Source: Lepeophtheirus salmonis
Taxonomy: Eukaryota; Arthropoda; Copepoda; Siphonostomatoida; Caligidae
DNA: 64,000 bases
Reading direction: 5' to 3'
Assembly (NCBI RefSeq): GCF_016086655.4
Contig: NC_052137.2
Span: 34,926,007 to 34,990,006 of the forward strand
The position numbers and the translations under genes were made by a program. Under the pieces are notes generated by a model. The model saw only the letters and a program-made list of their open reading frames with translations, made no database searches and had not been told where the DNA came from. Positions 1 through 11,510 of the stretch are shown here, in pieces (the stretch's first letter is position 1; every line of letters starts with the position of its first letter).

Positions 1-315
1 ATTTAGATGTATAAAAATAAACAAATATGTATAAGGAAATTTACATTTGTATAAAAAACATCATTTAACATTAAAGTTGAAAGTAAACTTCCTTCTAAAA
101 GACATAAAAACTTAAAACAATGAAATTAATAAATACGACGTTTCACATAATCAACATATACTTAATCAAATACTGTCACCCAATGTGCTGAACAAAACAA
201 ACAACAACAGCAAAACAACTCAAATAAATAAAACAGGAAAAGAAAAATCCTACACTAACTGTATTTTATTTCCTATACTTCATATATCGCCGAACAATCA
301 TCCTAAGAATACACA
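1..315. other. AT-rich sequence, no feature
   Basis: I see no coding frame, RNA gene or repeat here. It precedes the 3' end of the minus-strand pseudogene that follows. Confidence 0.5.
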
Positions 316-822
316 TTAATACCGAAACGATATCGATGGAAAATATCTAATTAATTCAGTGGCATAATTCCACGATGAGACTTGTGATAAAGTGGTGTAT
401 CTTGCACCAGCCGATATTACGATGGTCCTTAGATTTTTTCGGTCAACCACCCTCCCTGTCTTCTGTGAGCTGTTGAGAAATAAAAGCTTTACCACCACTG
501 ACAAACATACTAATTATTTTTTCTTCATCTGAACTCTGCTTCCTGTTAGAAGGAATAACAAATATCACTAATGCTTTCCAAGATCTTGGCTCAAAATGTA
601 AAATACACTTGGAATTAAGTAATTTAAAATCCTTTACAATTTTCAAAAGTGAACAGGAAACACAAGCATGATTGACATCGTTATATATTCTTCTACAGTC
701 TTTACAATATAGAGAAAAACTAATCAAATTAGTAGATATCTGAAATTGTGAGGTCAATTTCCAACTGTCATTGATACCTTGCAGAGAACCATAATCATCT
801 CTGCCATGTTTGAGGGAGATCT
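316..822 (-). pseudogene. Unrecognised Cys/His-motif protein remnant, copy 1
   Basis: I do not recognise the family. Reading the minus strand from a TAG near 820, one frame stays open to 443 and contains the segment SQFQIS, then CKDC, then H and C, spaced as C-X2-C-X8-H-X4-C, followed by LLKIVK. A second minus frame (504 to 316) carries NLRTIVISAGARY. The copy at 37.1-37.6 kb has the same blocks in the same order: QFQIS, CKDC..H..C, then LRAIMISAAAGY. The distance from the conserved F downstream of the Cys/His motif to the LR block is 43 codons here and 42 there. So the two frames here are probably one ancient coding region split by a frameshift between about 504 and 443. No ATG is visible at the start, and a stop lies upstream, so this is a fragment or an exon. 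The four Cys/His residues could bind zinc. That is inference. Confidence 0.5.
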
Positions 823-959
823 ATCTCCTTGTCTATTTCTTAGTGATAAGAATAACAACAGAAAATTTCAGAATTAAATCTCAAATACCAAGGAGTAAGT
901 GGAAAATGTCACATTGCTGATCTTCGCAGAGGGTAGGAGAATCTTCCATTATTTAGAAT

Positions 960-2595
960 CGAATTGTGATCTATATCATAAAATGTAAGAACTTCCTCAT
1001 TGACGGCAATCGTTTCCAGTTCTCTTGGTTATTTTTGGAGGTTCTTAAAGAATGACTTCTTGTTTCCATTTTGGCGGATGACATCTAATGTAATATTGGA
1101 ATCAACACAGGTGATTTACTCAAAATAATCTTTTGTGGAGCTGTCAAGTTTATACTTTGCAATATCAGTGAATCGATTGAATATTTCGTACCAAACATCA
1201 ACATCTTATATACAGATGACTCAGTAATGAATCTCTTCTATTCCTACTGAATTTTGGACATAATGTCCGTAAATATCTTTATATCAATTTTCGATAAGAT
1301 ATTTGAAAGTAGTACTAGTCCTCCTTCTAGTTGAGACCGAGGTCTCTTCACGGCAGGGACGTATCTTGTATATAATAATCTATTCAACCATCCTTCCTTT
1401 TCCTTTAAGAGCCTCTCACCTACAGATGGTAGAGCTGTGGCCGCAAAGAGCCCCACAACAAAAAGGTTGGAGATTGCAAATTTGATCAACAACACCTCAG
1501 ACTTCATGTCCTCCCTCTTTTGGATCCAAATGTACCGATAAGTTATAATGCATGTTTCATCAGTGTCGAAGAGATCTACAAATCGACTGGATTGACCTCA
1601 GAGGGACAGCTATGGAGCAGAGTTTGCATCCCTAGTGTGAGGGAGTTTTTTAACCCTCAGGAGAGTATTATCAATGTCTATAACAAATTATCCACCGCCT
1701 TGCGGTACATTTATTCCTTCGGCCATTATATTGGAATCCCTTACATATCGTGATATTAGGAATGAAATTCTGTCAAGGACTAAATCTTCAAGCTTTCACA
1801 GGATAGGGGCGGAGCGAATCAAAAAACTTGGCAGATCTTTGGGCAAAATAAATATGATGAATACAGTGATGGAATCCGTTAAAAAAATGGTTCTTGTATC
1901 GAATATCCACCTCCTCATTATTTCAAAATAAGTCACTCTCAGATTCAACAAAAAGGAGTTGCTCTTTCTGTGGACTAGAGACCGTGACAAGCAGGCTCAT
2001 GTTCTACTAGTACTCAAGGATTCAAAGTATTAAGGATGCGTATAGAGGAATATTCTTGCAGACTCCTATGTGAAACTAGACGTCCTAGACTGGATCATAA
2101 CAACGTCGAGCCGGGATATGAACTGCAGAAAAATTAAAAATTTAGTTTTGAGCGCCCTCTCAATCTTCTACGCGATCCGGTACAGAGGGAAGGGGATCCC
2201 AGGTTGTTTCGAAATATATATGGAGCAATCGATCCGCTTTCTCGGATACTTCACAGATAGGGAACCCCGTCTTGGATCGGGAGAATGGACGGGCAGATGT
2301 GTATAAGAAAGGATGGATATGTGGGGGAAAAACATATTATAAAAGTGTGTTATGTATACATGTTTTTCTACTTTACACCTATTGTTGGTTTTAAAATGAA
2401 AGTTTTTCTATTCTTATGTTTACATAGTATATCTACGATCAACCGGAATTTTCTAAAAGGAAGGGACGAGCGCTCGCTCATCAACTCTCCCTCCTTTCTT
2501 ACCTTTTATCTCCTTCGTTTTTTTTACGTCGGAGGAAGGGGGAAATATAATTGTATGTATAATATTTATATTAATTAATATTATAATTATAACAA
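960..2595 (+). pseudogene. Non-LTR (LINE) retrotransposon remnant, reverse transcriptase to C-terminus
   Basis: One frame from about 993 to 1249 reads as a decayed reverse transcriptase palm with two internal stops. It has the motif A region FLIDGNRF, with the aspartate codon at 1002-1004. The GDLLKIIFCGAVKF block follows, matching the usual GDPLSP-type turn. NILYTDDSVM follows, with YTDD at 1209-1220, equivalent to the catalytic YADD box. Downstream frames jump repeatedly: 1520-1753, then 1674-1931 (LGRSLGKINMMNTVMES). A zinc-knuckle start CSFCGLE lies at 1960-1980, and a C-terminal stretch RKIKNLVLSALSIFYAIRYR lies near 2120-2180. A CxxC knuckle followed by such a helix is usual near the C-terminus of several LINE groups. 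The 5' part (endonuclease, fingers) is absent, as expected for 5' truncation. The 3' end fades into AT repeats around 2560-2595. Several stops and shifts make it inactive. Its exact clade is unclear. Confidence 0.75.
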
Positions 2596-3535
2596 AATGA
2601 CACCTCAGACATTGTCACATAGCTCGGGTTCAACCCTCTACCGAGTTTGCAAGCACCTCAAAGATAAGTCTTCAATATTTGTTAAATGTACATATGATGT
2701 GTTCATTTCCAAAGCCAGTGTAGTTATTACCACTTTCCTAATTTTGAGAAAATCAAATAAATTATGTTATCCATTATATGGTTTGAAAAATATAAACCGT
2801 ATCAAGATAGTATTCAACATATGACTCTATACTAGACTTTCACTGCCAAAATGCTTGGTAATCATAGTAAGTTAGCAACTGAAACATAGCTTCTATCTAA
2901 AAAAAAAAGAAGAAAAACCTCAAAATATAATTAAAACGAATAATTAGGTTAGCCTATGAATGAGATTTTTTTCTCATTTTCAACTATAACATATCAAAAC
3001 TAGAATACACTGCTTTTGGAACAAAACATAAACGGAATAAAGTGGTCAAGTATAAAATATGAATTTACTTGCATATTATATAAAATAGCTGACGTTGAAA
3101 CAAAAAACACAGCTTTACGATTTACTCATCCCATCAAACTACTACATCAATGTAATAAAACTGTAAATATGCAATATGGAAATAACTTATCCAGGAAATG
3201 AACTCCTCAAATACTCGCTGATTAATTGGCTTTTAAAGGAGCCCAAATTGCATTTACATTTAAAATTACTTTTTAAAAAGCACAAGTAAATAAAAGAATG
3301 TTTTATTTTTTTGTAAGTTACGAATTCAAAGAAAATAATAGCCTTTAATGTATGTACCTTGAGTATAATTTCCTATTTTTCTTTATCTTTTGTTGTTTTA
3401 AACGTTAAAATTTAATGAACAAAAGTATATTTTTCCTTTTCTTAGAATGCATTTAATTTAATCAAATATTTCCTTAAAATAATATAAAAGACTCCAAAAA
3501 AATGCAATGTTTACTATTATAAGTAGCTTACCAGG
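2596..3535. other. No recognisable gene
   Basis: AT-rich sequence with only short chance frames. I found no transposon terminus or RNA gene. Confidence 0.5.
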
Positions 3536-3539
3536 GGAC

Positions 3540-3925
3540 ATTTATGAAAATATACCTGCCAGTTTATTAAAACCAAAACAAAAATGAAAACAATTTAAAG
3601 AATATTTTAGAGAAAAACAGCTTATCTATTTTGAAATTTCATTAAGTTTGATAAATGCAGCTATGAAATGAGAGAATTAAAGGTAAATCTCACTCCATGT
3701 CTAGCAATGATATAGGCAGGAATTATGACGATGTCAATCCTCAATCCTAGTCTAACAAGGATTTACACTTATGACTCCCCAACAAATCCTCAGTATAACT
3801 CTTCGTCTATTACGTACTAGTGATTACTTTATGCTTATATATTCTCGATTCAAGAATAAAATAATAATATAACCAACTTAAGAAAATTTAAAGTCCTGTT
3901 CAAGAAGCTATTACAAAAATATCAT
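3540..3925 (+). repeat. Repeat A copy 1, near full length
   Basis: This copy defines the orientation used here. Shared landmarks in order are a TCATGACGTTTCATTAGATT-like block, CACTCCGTATCTAGCAA, a GATGTCGATCCTCAATTC-like block, GAGTCCAACAAGGAC, AACTCCCCAACAAATC, a TACTCTCCGTCTTTTATGAG-like block, and a tail ending in AATAATGATAACAGCTT then CAAGTAGC. Here the first block is TTTCATTAAGTTTG and the tail is preserved. It has no open frame and no obvious terminal inverted repeat. At least 18 related copies lie in this window. Confidence 0.8.
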
Positions 3926-4064
3926 AATCTACCATAGTTATAATTTTTAACCAATATTAATGCATGTACACGTACATATATAGGAAATCAAAGCCTAAGG
4001 ATTTTATAGTGTGCAAGTTTAGTTATTGTTGGCAAACTTTGTTGCAGTATTTTTATTTTCCACA

Positions 4065-4365
4065 GCTGTCGTTATTATTATTTCATTCTTGCTGAGATCA
4101 CAAGTGGGTGCGCTGATTAATTATGTGGAGTAACATGAGATAAGAAGCTGTTGAATGTTAAAAGGGGATTAGTTTCCAGTAGGATTTGGAGTAGAATTAA
4201 AAATCAGCAAAGGGGTAATTTTTGCCCCATATGTACTTGCTGGGGTATGGAGTTGGATTTGTGTTCATTTTCTTCCACTCATAGCTACTTACAACTAATT
4301 CAATGAAACGTCATGACAACTTAGCAGGTCTCCTCCCTAAACAGTATTCAAATTTTAATGTTTCT
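4065..4365 (-). repeat. Repeat A copy 2, reversed
   Basis: Seen as the reverse complement: CAATGAAACGTCATGACAAC near 4300 and CAGTAGGATTTGGAGTAGAA near 4180 match the conserved core. The left part is diverged. Confidence 0.65.
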
Positions 4366-4549
4366 TCACATATCGAAAATACTTTCGATTTACATATTTG
4401 TCGAACTTAGACTTACACTTATAATTCCTCATGAAATCATTATTGCTTCTTTTGATCATTCATAAGTACAGATATAAATCTTGTTTATTTTTTATCTGGA
4501 CATTTTTATTTATTTTATAATTGGTAATCTAGAAGGATTTTTTTCTCTT

Positions 4550-4895
4550 CGCATGTTGTCATTATTATTCAACTTCTGAGTAAATATACTGCCTTCCTTA
4601 TTAGAAACACTTATTTTAAAAACCTGATTGAATATTCGTGTGTGCTTATAAAATACGGAGATTTTCTTTCATGATTTGTTGCAAAGTTATAGTTGTAAGT
4701 CTTCGTTAGAGTCGGAATAGAATTAAGGATCAATATCACACTTATTATTTCCAAATGTCCGTGCGTATATCCTTCTCCCTTTCATCCCTTGTCGCAGCTG
4801 ATTGTAGTTGATCGAATGAAACGTCATGACAGTTAAGTTTCGTGATGAAAATCTTGTGTATAATATGCATGTAAAAAAAACTAAAAAAACTTATA
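4550..4895 (-). repeat. Repeat A copy 3, reversed, variant tail
   Basis: The reverse complement has ATGACGTTTCATTCGATC and the ATTGATCC.TAATTCTATTC core. Its tail variant has ACACACGAATATTCAATC instead of the CTAGTGATTACTTTA tail, so at least two subfamilies exist. Confidence 0.75.
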
Positions 4896-4964
4896 ATCAA
4901 CATGGTAACAACTATATTCAGGTTTGAAAAGGGAGGAGATAAAAATGAAATAAACAAGAACATG

Positions 4965-5115
4965 GGCAAGAATTACTTCGATGTCGGTCCCCGATTCTAC
5001 TTTGAGTCCAACGAGGACATATAATTATACCTTTGTAACAAATTCTTAGGATTACGCTCCGTCTTTTATGAGCATACACGAATGTTTAGTCAGGTTTTGA
5101 ATATGATTGAATGTA
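4965..5115 (+). repeat. Repeat A copy 4, 3' half
   Basis: Begins in the core (AATTACTTCGATGTCGGTCC) and runs through GAGTCCAACGAGGAC, GCTCCGTCTTTTATGAGCA and the AATGTTTAGTCAGGTTTTGA variant tail. With copy 3 it forms an inverted pair about 70 bp apart. Confidence 0.75.
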
Positions 5116-6670
5116 GAAGAAAAGGAAGTTACATAAAAATGACAACTGCAAAAGAAAAAGAAAATTCATTCTTCCGATTACCAATGCCAAAAAAAGGGGC
5201 TTCCTACAAAATTCAAAGAATTTACATTACTGGCAAGGCTGCTGTCCTCAAAAACATTCTTCAAATGATCAAGGTTACCATCTTAATTTTTATGTATCTT
5301 CTTTTTTTACATCTCCAAAATACACACGATTTTATAACTATTCAAAAGCATTATTATGACCCCTGAATGTTTGGCATCCTATAAAGAATAAAATTAAAAA
5401 ATGTTTATATCAAAGAAACAAATTAAACATGCGCCATATTCAACTGATGCAAATAGTTTTTCGTCTTCATATACAAATGGAAAGACACAAGAACTTTCAT
5501 TTACTGTGGTACAAGTTGAAGAAAGGACGATTCAAAATATGATTTAAAAAATAACTAGGTTATCATGAACATACCTTTATGTGGAGCATTTGGTGTCCTT
5601 GTAAATACACTTGACTATATAAATAAAAAAATTACAATTTGACATAAAAATAATTAACTTACTTGGACATTTATCTACGTAATCTCCAGTTGAGCTGAAT
5701 GTTGTATGGCACCAAAACCTATCCCTGTTGTCCGAATTGATTCACTCGTCAAATTTTATTCTACCATAAACGATGCTGAATATACAAGGATCTCCCTGCT
5801 TTATAACGTATCTTAATTTAGCAGTTTCCCAGAATATGTTCAATAAATTATAAACTGTATTAACATACATCTACAAAGTTTTGAAGTATTGCAACCATTT
5901 TAAAAAGTATTAGGAAATTTGTGACGTGTACCCTATTGATATAATTTATAAGCACTCTGATTATTTATTGAGTGCCTATTTGTAACTAATTGTATATTAT
6001 TCCTTTAGATGTCTTGATTATAAGTTTAAATGTTCCTGATATATTCAATTTAAACATATTTTATATTAATACTTACATACATTTGAATATAAGTTAAATG
6101 TATTGACGTCATATATTTCTACCTTTCTAAGTTATAAAAAACTAAATGTGAAGCTCAACTTCAATTAATCTTTGCTTGCCTTATACGTAGGGAAGTACAA
6201 AACGTAGAGAAAAATAACTTTTTCTCTTTTTTATGTCAATAGACAAAAATATTTATTAGTTTATGCATTATAATTTATAGCCATGAAATTTAGTAGATCA
6301 TGAGATGATAAATGATGATGTCATTGGAATGCCTTAAACATAAGAGAAAATTTATTAAGTTAAGCATTGTTTACCTAGGCTTTGAACTTAATAAAAGGAA
6401 CTCTTAATTATTGACCTTAAACCTTGGTACAAATTCCTACATTTTGAAGAGTGAATATGTTTGGTCTTGAAATATCAATTTAAAATGACTCATTTCATCA
6501 TCTAGTTCTATTTCTGAATATTGAAACATATTTTGAAAATAACTCATGAGCTATGTTGTACAGATAAATTTGTAAAATCTTTAAAGACTTATAAAAAAAC
6601 CAACTAAATTGGAGAGAACCATATTTTTATTATTATTTGAGCGTTACATTTAATGACATTCAATTATTTA
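5116..6670. other. AT-rich sequence, no recognised gene
   Basis: A 94-codon frame at 5082-5366 starts inside repeat A sequence and has no recognisable domain, so I do not call it. The rest shows neither transposon ends nor coding-like stretches. Confidence 0.5.
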
Positions 6671-6671
6671 A

Positions 6672-7000
6672 ATTGAAATCTGCTTTCCCTGATAAAGCTT
6701 TGTCATGCCTGGTCTACCTCGTGCGGATCTACCTTTGCCATTGTACAGGTAATTGACTTCTTCAAGGCCTCCACAGACGAATAGTATTTGGCCCATGCCT
6801 CATGCTGGACCCTCCCACAAATATAGAAATCGCAGAGGTTCAGGTTCGGGTTGTTTGAAGGCTATTAATTATGTCTTCAAAAGTGGGGACATTTTATGGA
6901 CAAGACATACTGTACTTATTTTGACCTTGTTGGACTGTGCACTATCTTGTTGAAAGGTGGAATTTCTTCTTTTGTCTACTCCATCCGTCCAGGGAATATA
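6672..7000 (-). pseudogene. Tc1/mariner transposase remnant, C-terminal half
   Basis: Minus strand. A first frame gives TFQQDSAQSNKVK near 6950, matching the FQQD(S/G)APxH block that carries the second catalytic aspartate, which is kept. After a frameshift, another frame reads NNPNLNLCDFYICGRVQHEA, then EALKKSITCTMAKVDPHEVD, then a TGA at 6705-6707, then QSFIRE. This is the expected order for the SPDLNPxDxxxWG block with the third aspartate kept, followed by the C-terminal (L/R)SF.RRL tail. At least one frameshift and one stop make it dead. The N-terminal DNA-binding half is missing. I saw no terminal inverted repeats. Confidence 0.75.
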
Positions 7001-7156
7001 AATTAAAAGTGAAAAACTACAACCAGTAGTATGGCAATGCTGGATCCAAACGATGCAATATGATCATGAGTAATTTCATTGTATGCACAGTCATGGAAAT
7101 CTATATTATATTCCGACCATTGGCTAATATTAAATGTGGTGGTGGGTAATGTCCCA

Positions 7157-7420
7157 CCATTTGGACCTGCAGTTCACTTACGCACCCGTGGAACAGGTAT
7201 AACATAGGACTTTTAGAGGAGTCCTTGATACTCAGTACAATGGCGGTGATAGGTTTGGATTCTGCTTTGTAGACCATCTGGCCACCTACACAAGCTCTTG
7301 ACCGTGGTATATCATAGGATACTAGAATGGGGCCTTGATACTCGGGATAGCGGCGGTGATAGGTTTTGATCTCCCTTGGGGATCAGCTGTCCCCCCTCAT
7401 AACCTGTTGGCCAAGGTATA
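7157..7420. repeat. 110-bp tandem repeat, about 2.4 copies
   Basis: The block 7201-7310 aligns base for base with 7311-7420. Shared landmarks are CATAGGA, then CCTTGATACTC, then GGCGGTGATAGGTTT, then CCAAGGTAT/ACCGTGGTAT at the unit end. A partial leading unit ends with GGAACAGGTAT at 7200. The unit is less AT-rich than its surroundings. Because 110 is not a multiple of three, no single frame survives, so it is probably not coding. Function unknown. Confidence 0.75.
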
Positions 7421-9405
7421 TTTTGATAAATAAAATTAGGCTTAACGTGACATTTTTTTATCATAAATTAGTTTGATTGTCCGTATGAAATATACATTTT
7501 AATGAGAATGAACATGATTATCAAATTGCTTGCAGTGAAATTGTATCTTAATCAAATCCTTAATGCTCAAATTGTATGCAAAGAATTGTTAATCAAATTA
7601 CACAAAATCATTTTACCTGACAGCGTTAAATAACCACTCTATTGGATATTTTATAGATTTTCCGGGAATTTGCAGATTGTCCAATTTACCATTTTGTGCG
7701 TAAAATATATACAACAAGGGATTAACTAGAAATTTCTATTTTTGTTCTTTTGGAAACGGAGCATAAGTATAGAACAGCTTATTAGTACGTTTGATCATCA
7801 AAAACAGAACGTATCAAGTGAGGCGAAGGAATTGACGGCTGATAAAAAAATACATATTGTTTTTTTTGTGTTTAGGAAAAGTAAATTTCACTGCAGTGCC
7901 CGACTCAAAAAAAAAAAAAAAAAAAAAAATGTGATTTTAATCTCTAAAGATGTATTCAGTATTATCGGGCTCAAACCTATCATGGACTAATATATATCAC
8001 GGTTTTTACATCTCATACCACAATACAGCAACATATTACCATTCATTTTATTATTCTTTTTAAAATCTGTCTTTGTTTGTTGTTGCTGTCTTTAAAGCTA
8101 CATTTCCTGTTTCTTGACAAGTTTGTTGTCAATTTATATATCATAATGTTTATGTACATGTAAGTCTATCTTAATACTTAGACATGAAGCAAATAATAAT
8201 AAAACAACACCAAAACAACCCCTGTTAAATTTATTCTTCTCCTTCTTAATCAGGTAAGTAAAAGAAAGGGGGATTCTCCCTGCGTCTTATACCATCAGCA
8301 TTAGGATTTAATGTGGATTAAAATGTAGGTACGTTACGCTCTGAATTTTTATTATATTACGATGGAAAATACAAGGGATTTTGTTTTAGTTCTTCATCGT
8401 CGTCAGGTGGTAGAAATACATGCATATTGAGGGAAGGAAAAACTAAGTAAGAGCAGTCAAGAAGAAAAATATATGTAGAAGGAAAAAAAATTATTATTTT
8501 TCTTGTATTCTTGAAGTTGAACTAATCTATACGTGACTCAGAGTTAACTACCACTTATTTGTAGGAGTATGTATGTATGTAGAAATACACACACACACGC
8601 ATAAAAGGATCATCTTCGACTTGTACATACACATTTATATACGTATGTCATGCGTCAACATTCAAACAATCTCAAACGAAAACTGAGAAAAGGAGACAAT
8701 TTATATTTTTACTTTACACTACCCTGGAGTAGTGGTTACCAACCTTTCAATAAATACATTACTTTTTTTGTAGAACAAACTGCGAAATTCCATACATTTT
8801 TTATCAGAGAAGGAAATCACCCGGCGCCATGATTTTTGAAGCAAAATAACAAGACTCTATCCACAATTCATAGAAAATTGGTGATGGTTTTGAGTCAAGA
8901 ACACCCTCTCCTCAAACCTCTTTAACTTCTTTTCAGTAGCCGCTTCTCAGCCGTATTCTTACTAATTGTAATATTCCTTTATAAAATCTAGCCACTAATT
9001 GAAAAAAAGGCAAGAATTGGCAAATTTGGATAAATATTCTCAGAAATTGGCAAATTTAGGATTACTGGTAGGAAGATCAATAACAGTGGCGCAAAAAGAT
9101 ACAACAGAATCCCAACACGTTCAATACTGGCTCAGGCGTTGTGTGGAATGACCTTGGAAACTATTAAATTTAGTGCCACAACTATTAAGAATTTATAAGA
9201 CTCTCTTAATTATGTTTATACCGCGAAATAACATTCACATGCCACTCAAAATCAATTAACAATATCTGGCATTGATGTTGTGACCCCAACTTGGATCGAA
9301 GGCCACAGATGGGGAAATATTGGACTGGTGGAAATACTAAAAGATAAAAAAACATCACCTTGTATGTCAAAAACGATTGAAAACAATCGTGATCACACTA
9401 ACAAT
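7421..9405. other. No gene; simple repeats and a possible transposon edge
   Basis: Holds a poly-A run near 7907-7929, a CA-rich run near 8587-8600 and (ATGT/GTAT) runs near 8565. The stretch GTAGTGGTTACCAACCTTTC at 8731-8750 resembles the common terminus of some DNA transposons. GTGACCCCAAC near 9280 may belong to the same remnant. I cannot pair the two as inverted ends. Confidence 0.4.
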
Positions 9406-9409
9406 TTAA

Positions 9410-9690
9410 TTATGAGAAAATAAAAATAAGCACAAACACCACTCAATATCAATCAATGATATTAGCAGGAATTATACCAATGTCGATACTGAATTATACT
9501 CCGAGTCCAACAAGGCCTCACAACTTATAGCTTAACAGCGTTACTCTCCGTCTTTCATGAGCAAACACATTTTCGGCTACACTTTATAGTATATAAGACT
9601 TATATGTTCTCCACTCAAGAATAAATAATATTGAGAACAGCTTTAGAAAATCAAATATATTTAAGTAGCGACTACAAAAGAAAAAAACAA
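9410..9690 (+). repeat. Repeat A copy 5
   Basis: Starts in the ACCACTCAATATC core and runs through ATACTCCGAGTCCAACAAGG, GTTACTCTCCGTCTTTCATG, CTCAAGAATAAATAATATTG and AAGTAGCGACTAC. The 5' block with the ATGACG motif is missing. Confidence 0.8.
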
Positions 9691-9794
9691 AAAAACAACT
9701 TCCATTTTAGTATTATTTTAATCTATAGAAATAAGTATTTGATTTCTTATGCGATTGTGTAAATTTGCCCACTGACAAAGTTATGAACGGTACT

Positions 9795-10165
9795 TAATTT
9801 TAATGATAGGTTTGGAGGAAGAGACATGCTGAGTATAGCCCAAGGATGCCATCCCTACTGTCAATCATTGGGATGGCAACATTGTGTACTTGGGGCAATC
9901 ATGTACCAATGGGAAAGGAATGGAGAATGGAACCATATTCATGGAAATCTTAGGCGACAATCTCCCTTCCTCAGGGCAGGGCACTGAAAATGGGCAGTCT
10001 TCCAAAATGAAGATTACGGAAAATATACGGTGAAAATTGCAATGTAGTGGATCAAGAAGAAGCACATTGAGGGCATGGAGTGGTTTAGCAAGTCTTTGGA
10101 CTTCAATTCCAACGAAAATCTATATCAACGGGGAAACTTTCCAAAATTGGCAAGGAATCAAATAC
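9795..10165 (+). pseudogene. Tc1-type (DD34E) transposase remnant
   Basis: The plus strand shows MEILGDNLPSS in one frame at about 9940-9975. After a shift comes AVFQNEDYGKYTVK (about 9995-10035), then a stop, then WIKKKHIEGMEWFSKSLDF and NSNENLYQ up to about 10130. This order fits Tc1 transposases: the FQQDNDPKHT block followed by WPSQSPDLNPIENLW. The first aspartate of that block has become glutamate (GAA). The distance from it to the final catalytic-position glutamate is still 34 residues. One frameshift and one stop, plus the missing N-terminus, make it inactive. It is a different lineage from the 31-kb element. Confidence 0.75.
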
Positions 10166-10369
10166 TTATTGCGTCTACTGTATATAGCACATAAGCTGAA
10201 AAGTCCTGGCTTCACACAGAGATTGTACTATTTTTTATTTGCCTCATTTTCAGTTATTAACCCTCTTAAAAGGCAGTTGTCAAAATTAATATTTTATAAT
10301 TCTCCAAATCGTTAGCAATGATCGTAAAATGAATTTTTTTTGGATTAGTTGTCATCGTATCAAAAGAAT

Positions 10370-10835
10370 ATGTTGCCTTTATATTGCATGAACATCAGTC
10401 CATGAGAAAGCTCTGTCAAAGTGGGTGCTGTGTTTGCTTCTTGTTGACCAAAACAAAAACGTGCAGATGATTCGGACCAGTGTTTGGCTATGTTTAAACA
10501 TCAAACCGGAATTCTTGAATTTGTATTTGACAGTGTGTCAAATATAAATTCATCATTTCACACCGGAATCAAAACGCTCATCTAGGTGGAAGGCACTGGT
10601 GAATCTTATTTAAAGCGCCCAAAAGCATCATATGGAATGGTGACGGCCGCGGTCTTTTGTATGTGCTCAAATCACATGGCATAATGTTCATGAATCATGA
10701 TCAGTGAATATTACATAGACTTATTGAACGACCCCATTTGAAGAAGAAGAAAGTATTTTTTTCACAAGGATAACGCACCTTGTCAAAAGTCAATCAAAAC
10801 AACTTTATATTGGATCAGCGGAATGCATTTATACA
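10370..10835 (+). pseudogene. Mariner-type transposase remnant
   Basis: The plus strand holds pieces typical of mariner transposases in correct order across several frames. They are LLLVDQNKN near 10430, then YLTV, then IHHFTPESKR near 10550, where the preceding DE(T)W catalytic motif is destroyed and contains a TAA. KASYGMV follows near 10630, then a run matching HGIMF, then FFHKDNAPCQKSIKT near 10755-10800. The aspartate codon of HKDNAPC at 10769-10771 is intact. Multiple shifts and stops make it dead. It lies only 200 bp after the Tc1-type remnant but belongs to another family, so these are separate insertions. Confidence 0.8.
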
Positions 10836-10912
10836 CAAATGTACATAAAAGCGATAACCTTAGACTTGAACATATTTATGTATATATTTATAATTGTTGG
10901 ATTTTGGTCTAT

Positions 10913-10938
10913 AAATCACAACCAATCGGTTGTGATTT
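10913..10938. repeat. Short perfect hairpin
   Basis: AAATCACAACC pairs perfectly with GGTTGTGATTT around a 4-nt AATC loop, followed by T-rich sequence. It could be a leftover of a transposon terminal region. No function is evident. Confidence 0.6.
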
Positions 10939-11354
10939 TTATTTATTTTTTAAATCCATGTCAACATCCAGGGGAAATTAAAAAAAATATCATTTATTAT
11001 CTGTAAAATAACCACAATACTGAGATTATTCATGAGATACAACAGATCAGCTGTCGATATTTTAATTCTTGGAATATCCTCGTTGGTACAGTTGTGAGGG
11101 GAAATCAAAATCAGATATTAACTGATACTTAGATGTTTTCTCCTCAATAAATATATGATTATCATTAAGAGTACAAAAATTGTCAAAATCTTTGCTAGCA
11201 TTATAAAAAAATTTGTATGCTGGTAACCTGCAAGATATTAGTGCGCTTATTAACTATTTCTCCCTATTTTGAAAATTGTATTTGTGAGCAAGGAACAATA
11301 TAGTTGTAGAGTTATATCTGTCAGCAGATATGTCGTCTATCAAACAAGTGAATC

Positions 11355-11510
11355 TATAATTTTCTTTTTATTTACACTCACGATGACTCCTAGGGGAAGA
11401 AATCCTCAGAATAACTCTCCGTCTTTATTTAGCACAATCACTAAATATTACATTACATGTTCTCTCATCAAGATATAAATAATTATGATATCCGTTTTGG
11501 AATATAATAA
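11355..11510 (+). repeat. Repeat A copy 6, 3' part
   Basis: Contains GATGACTCCTAGGGGAAGAA (compare AACTCCCCAACAAATC), AATAACTCTCCGTCTTTATT and CTCATCAAGATATAAATAAT in repeat A order. Confidence 0.65.

Noticed and set aside
1244..1507. 87-codon minus-strand frame as a gene
   Set aside because: It is antisense to the LINE reverse transcriptase remnant, whose motifs lie on the plus strand.
9865..10065. 66-codon minus-strand frame as a gene
   Set aside because: Shadow of the Tc1-type remnant on the plus strand.
10913..10938. Hairpin plus T-rich tail as a bacterial-type terminator
   Set aside because: The window is eukaryotic and the hairpin follows a dead transposon remnant, not an operon.
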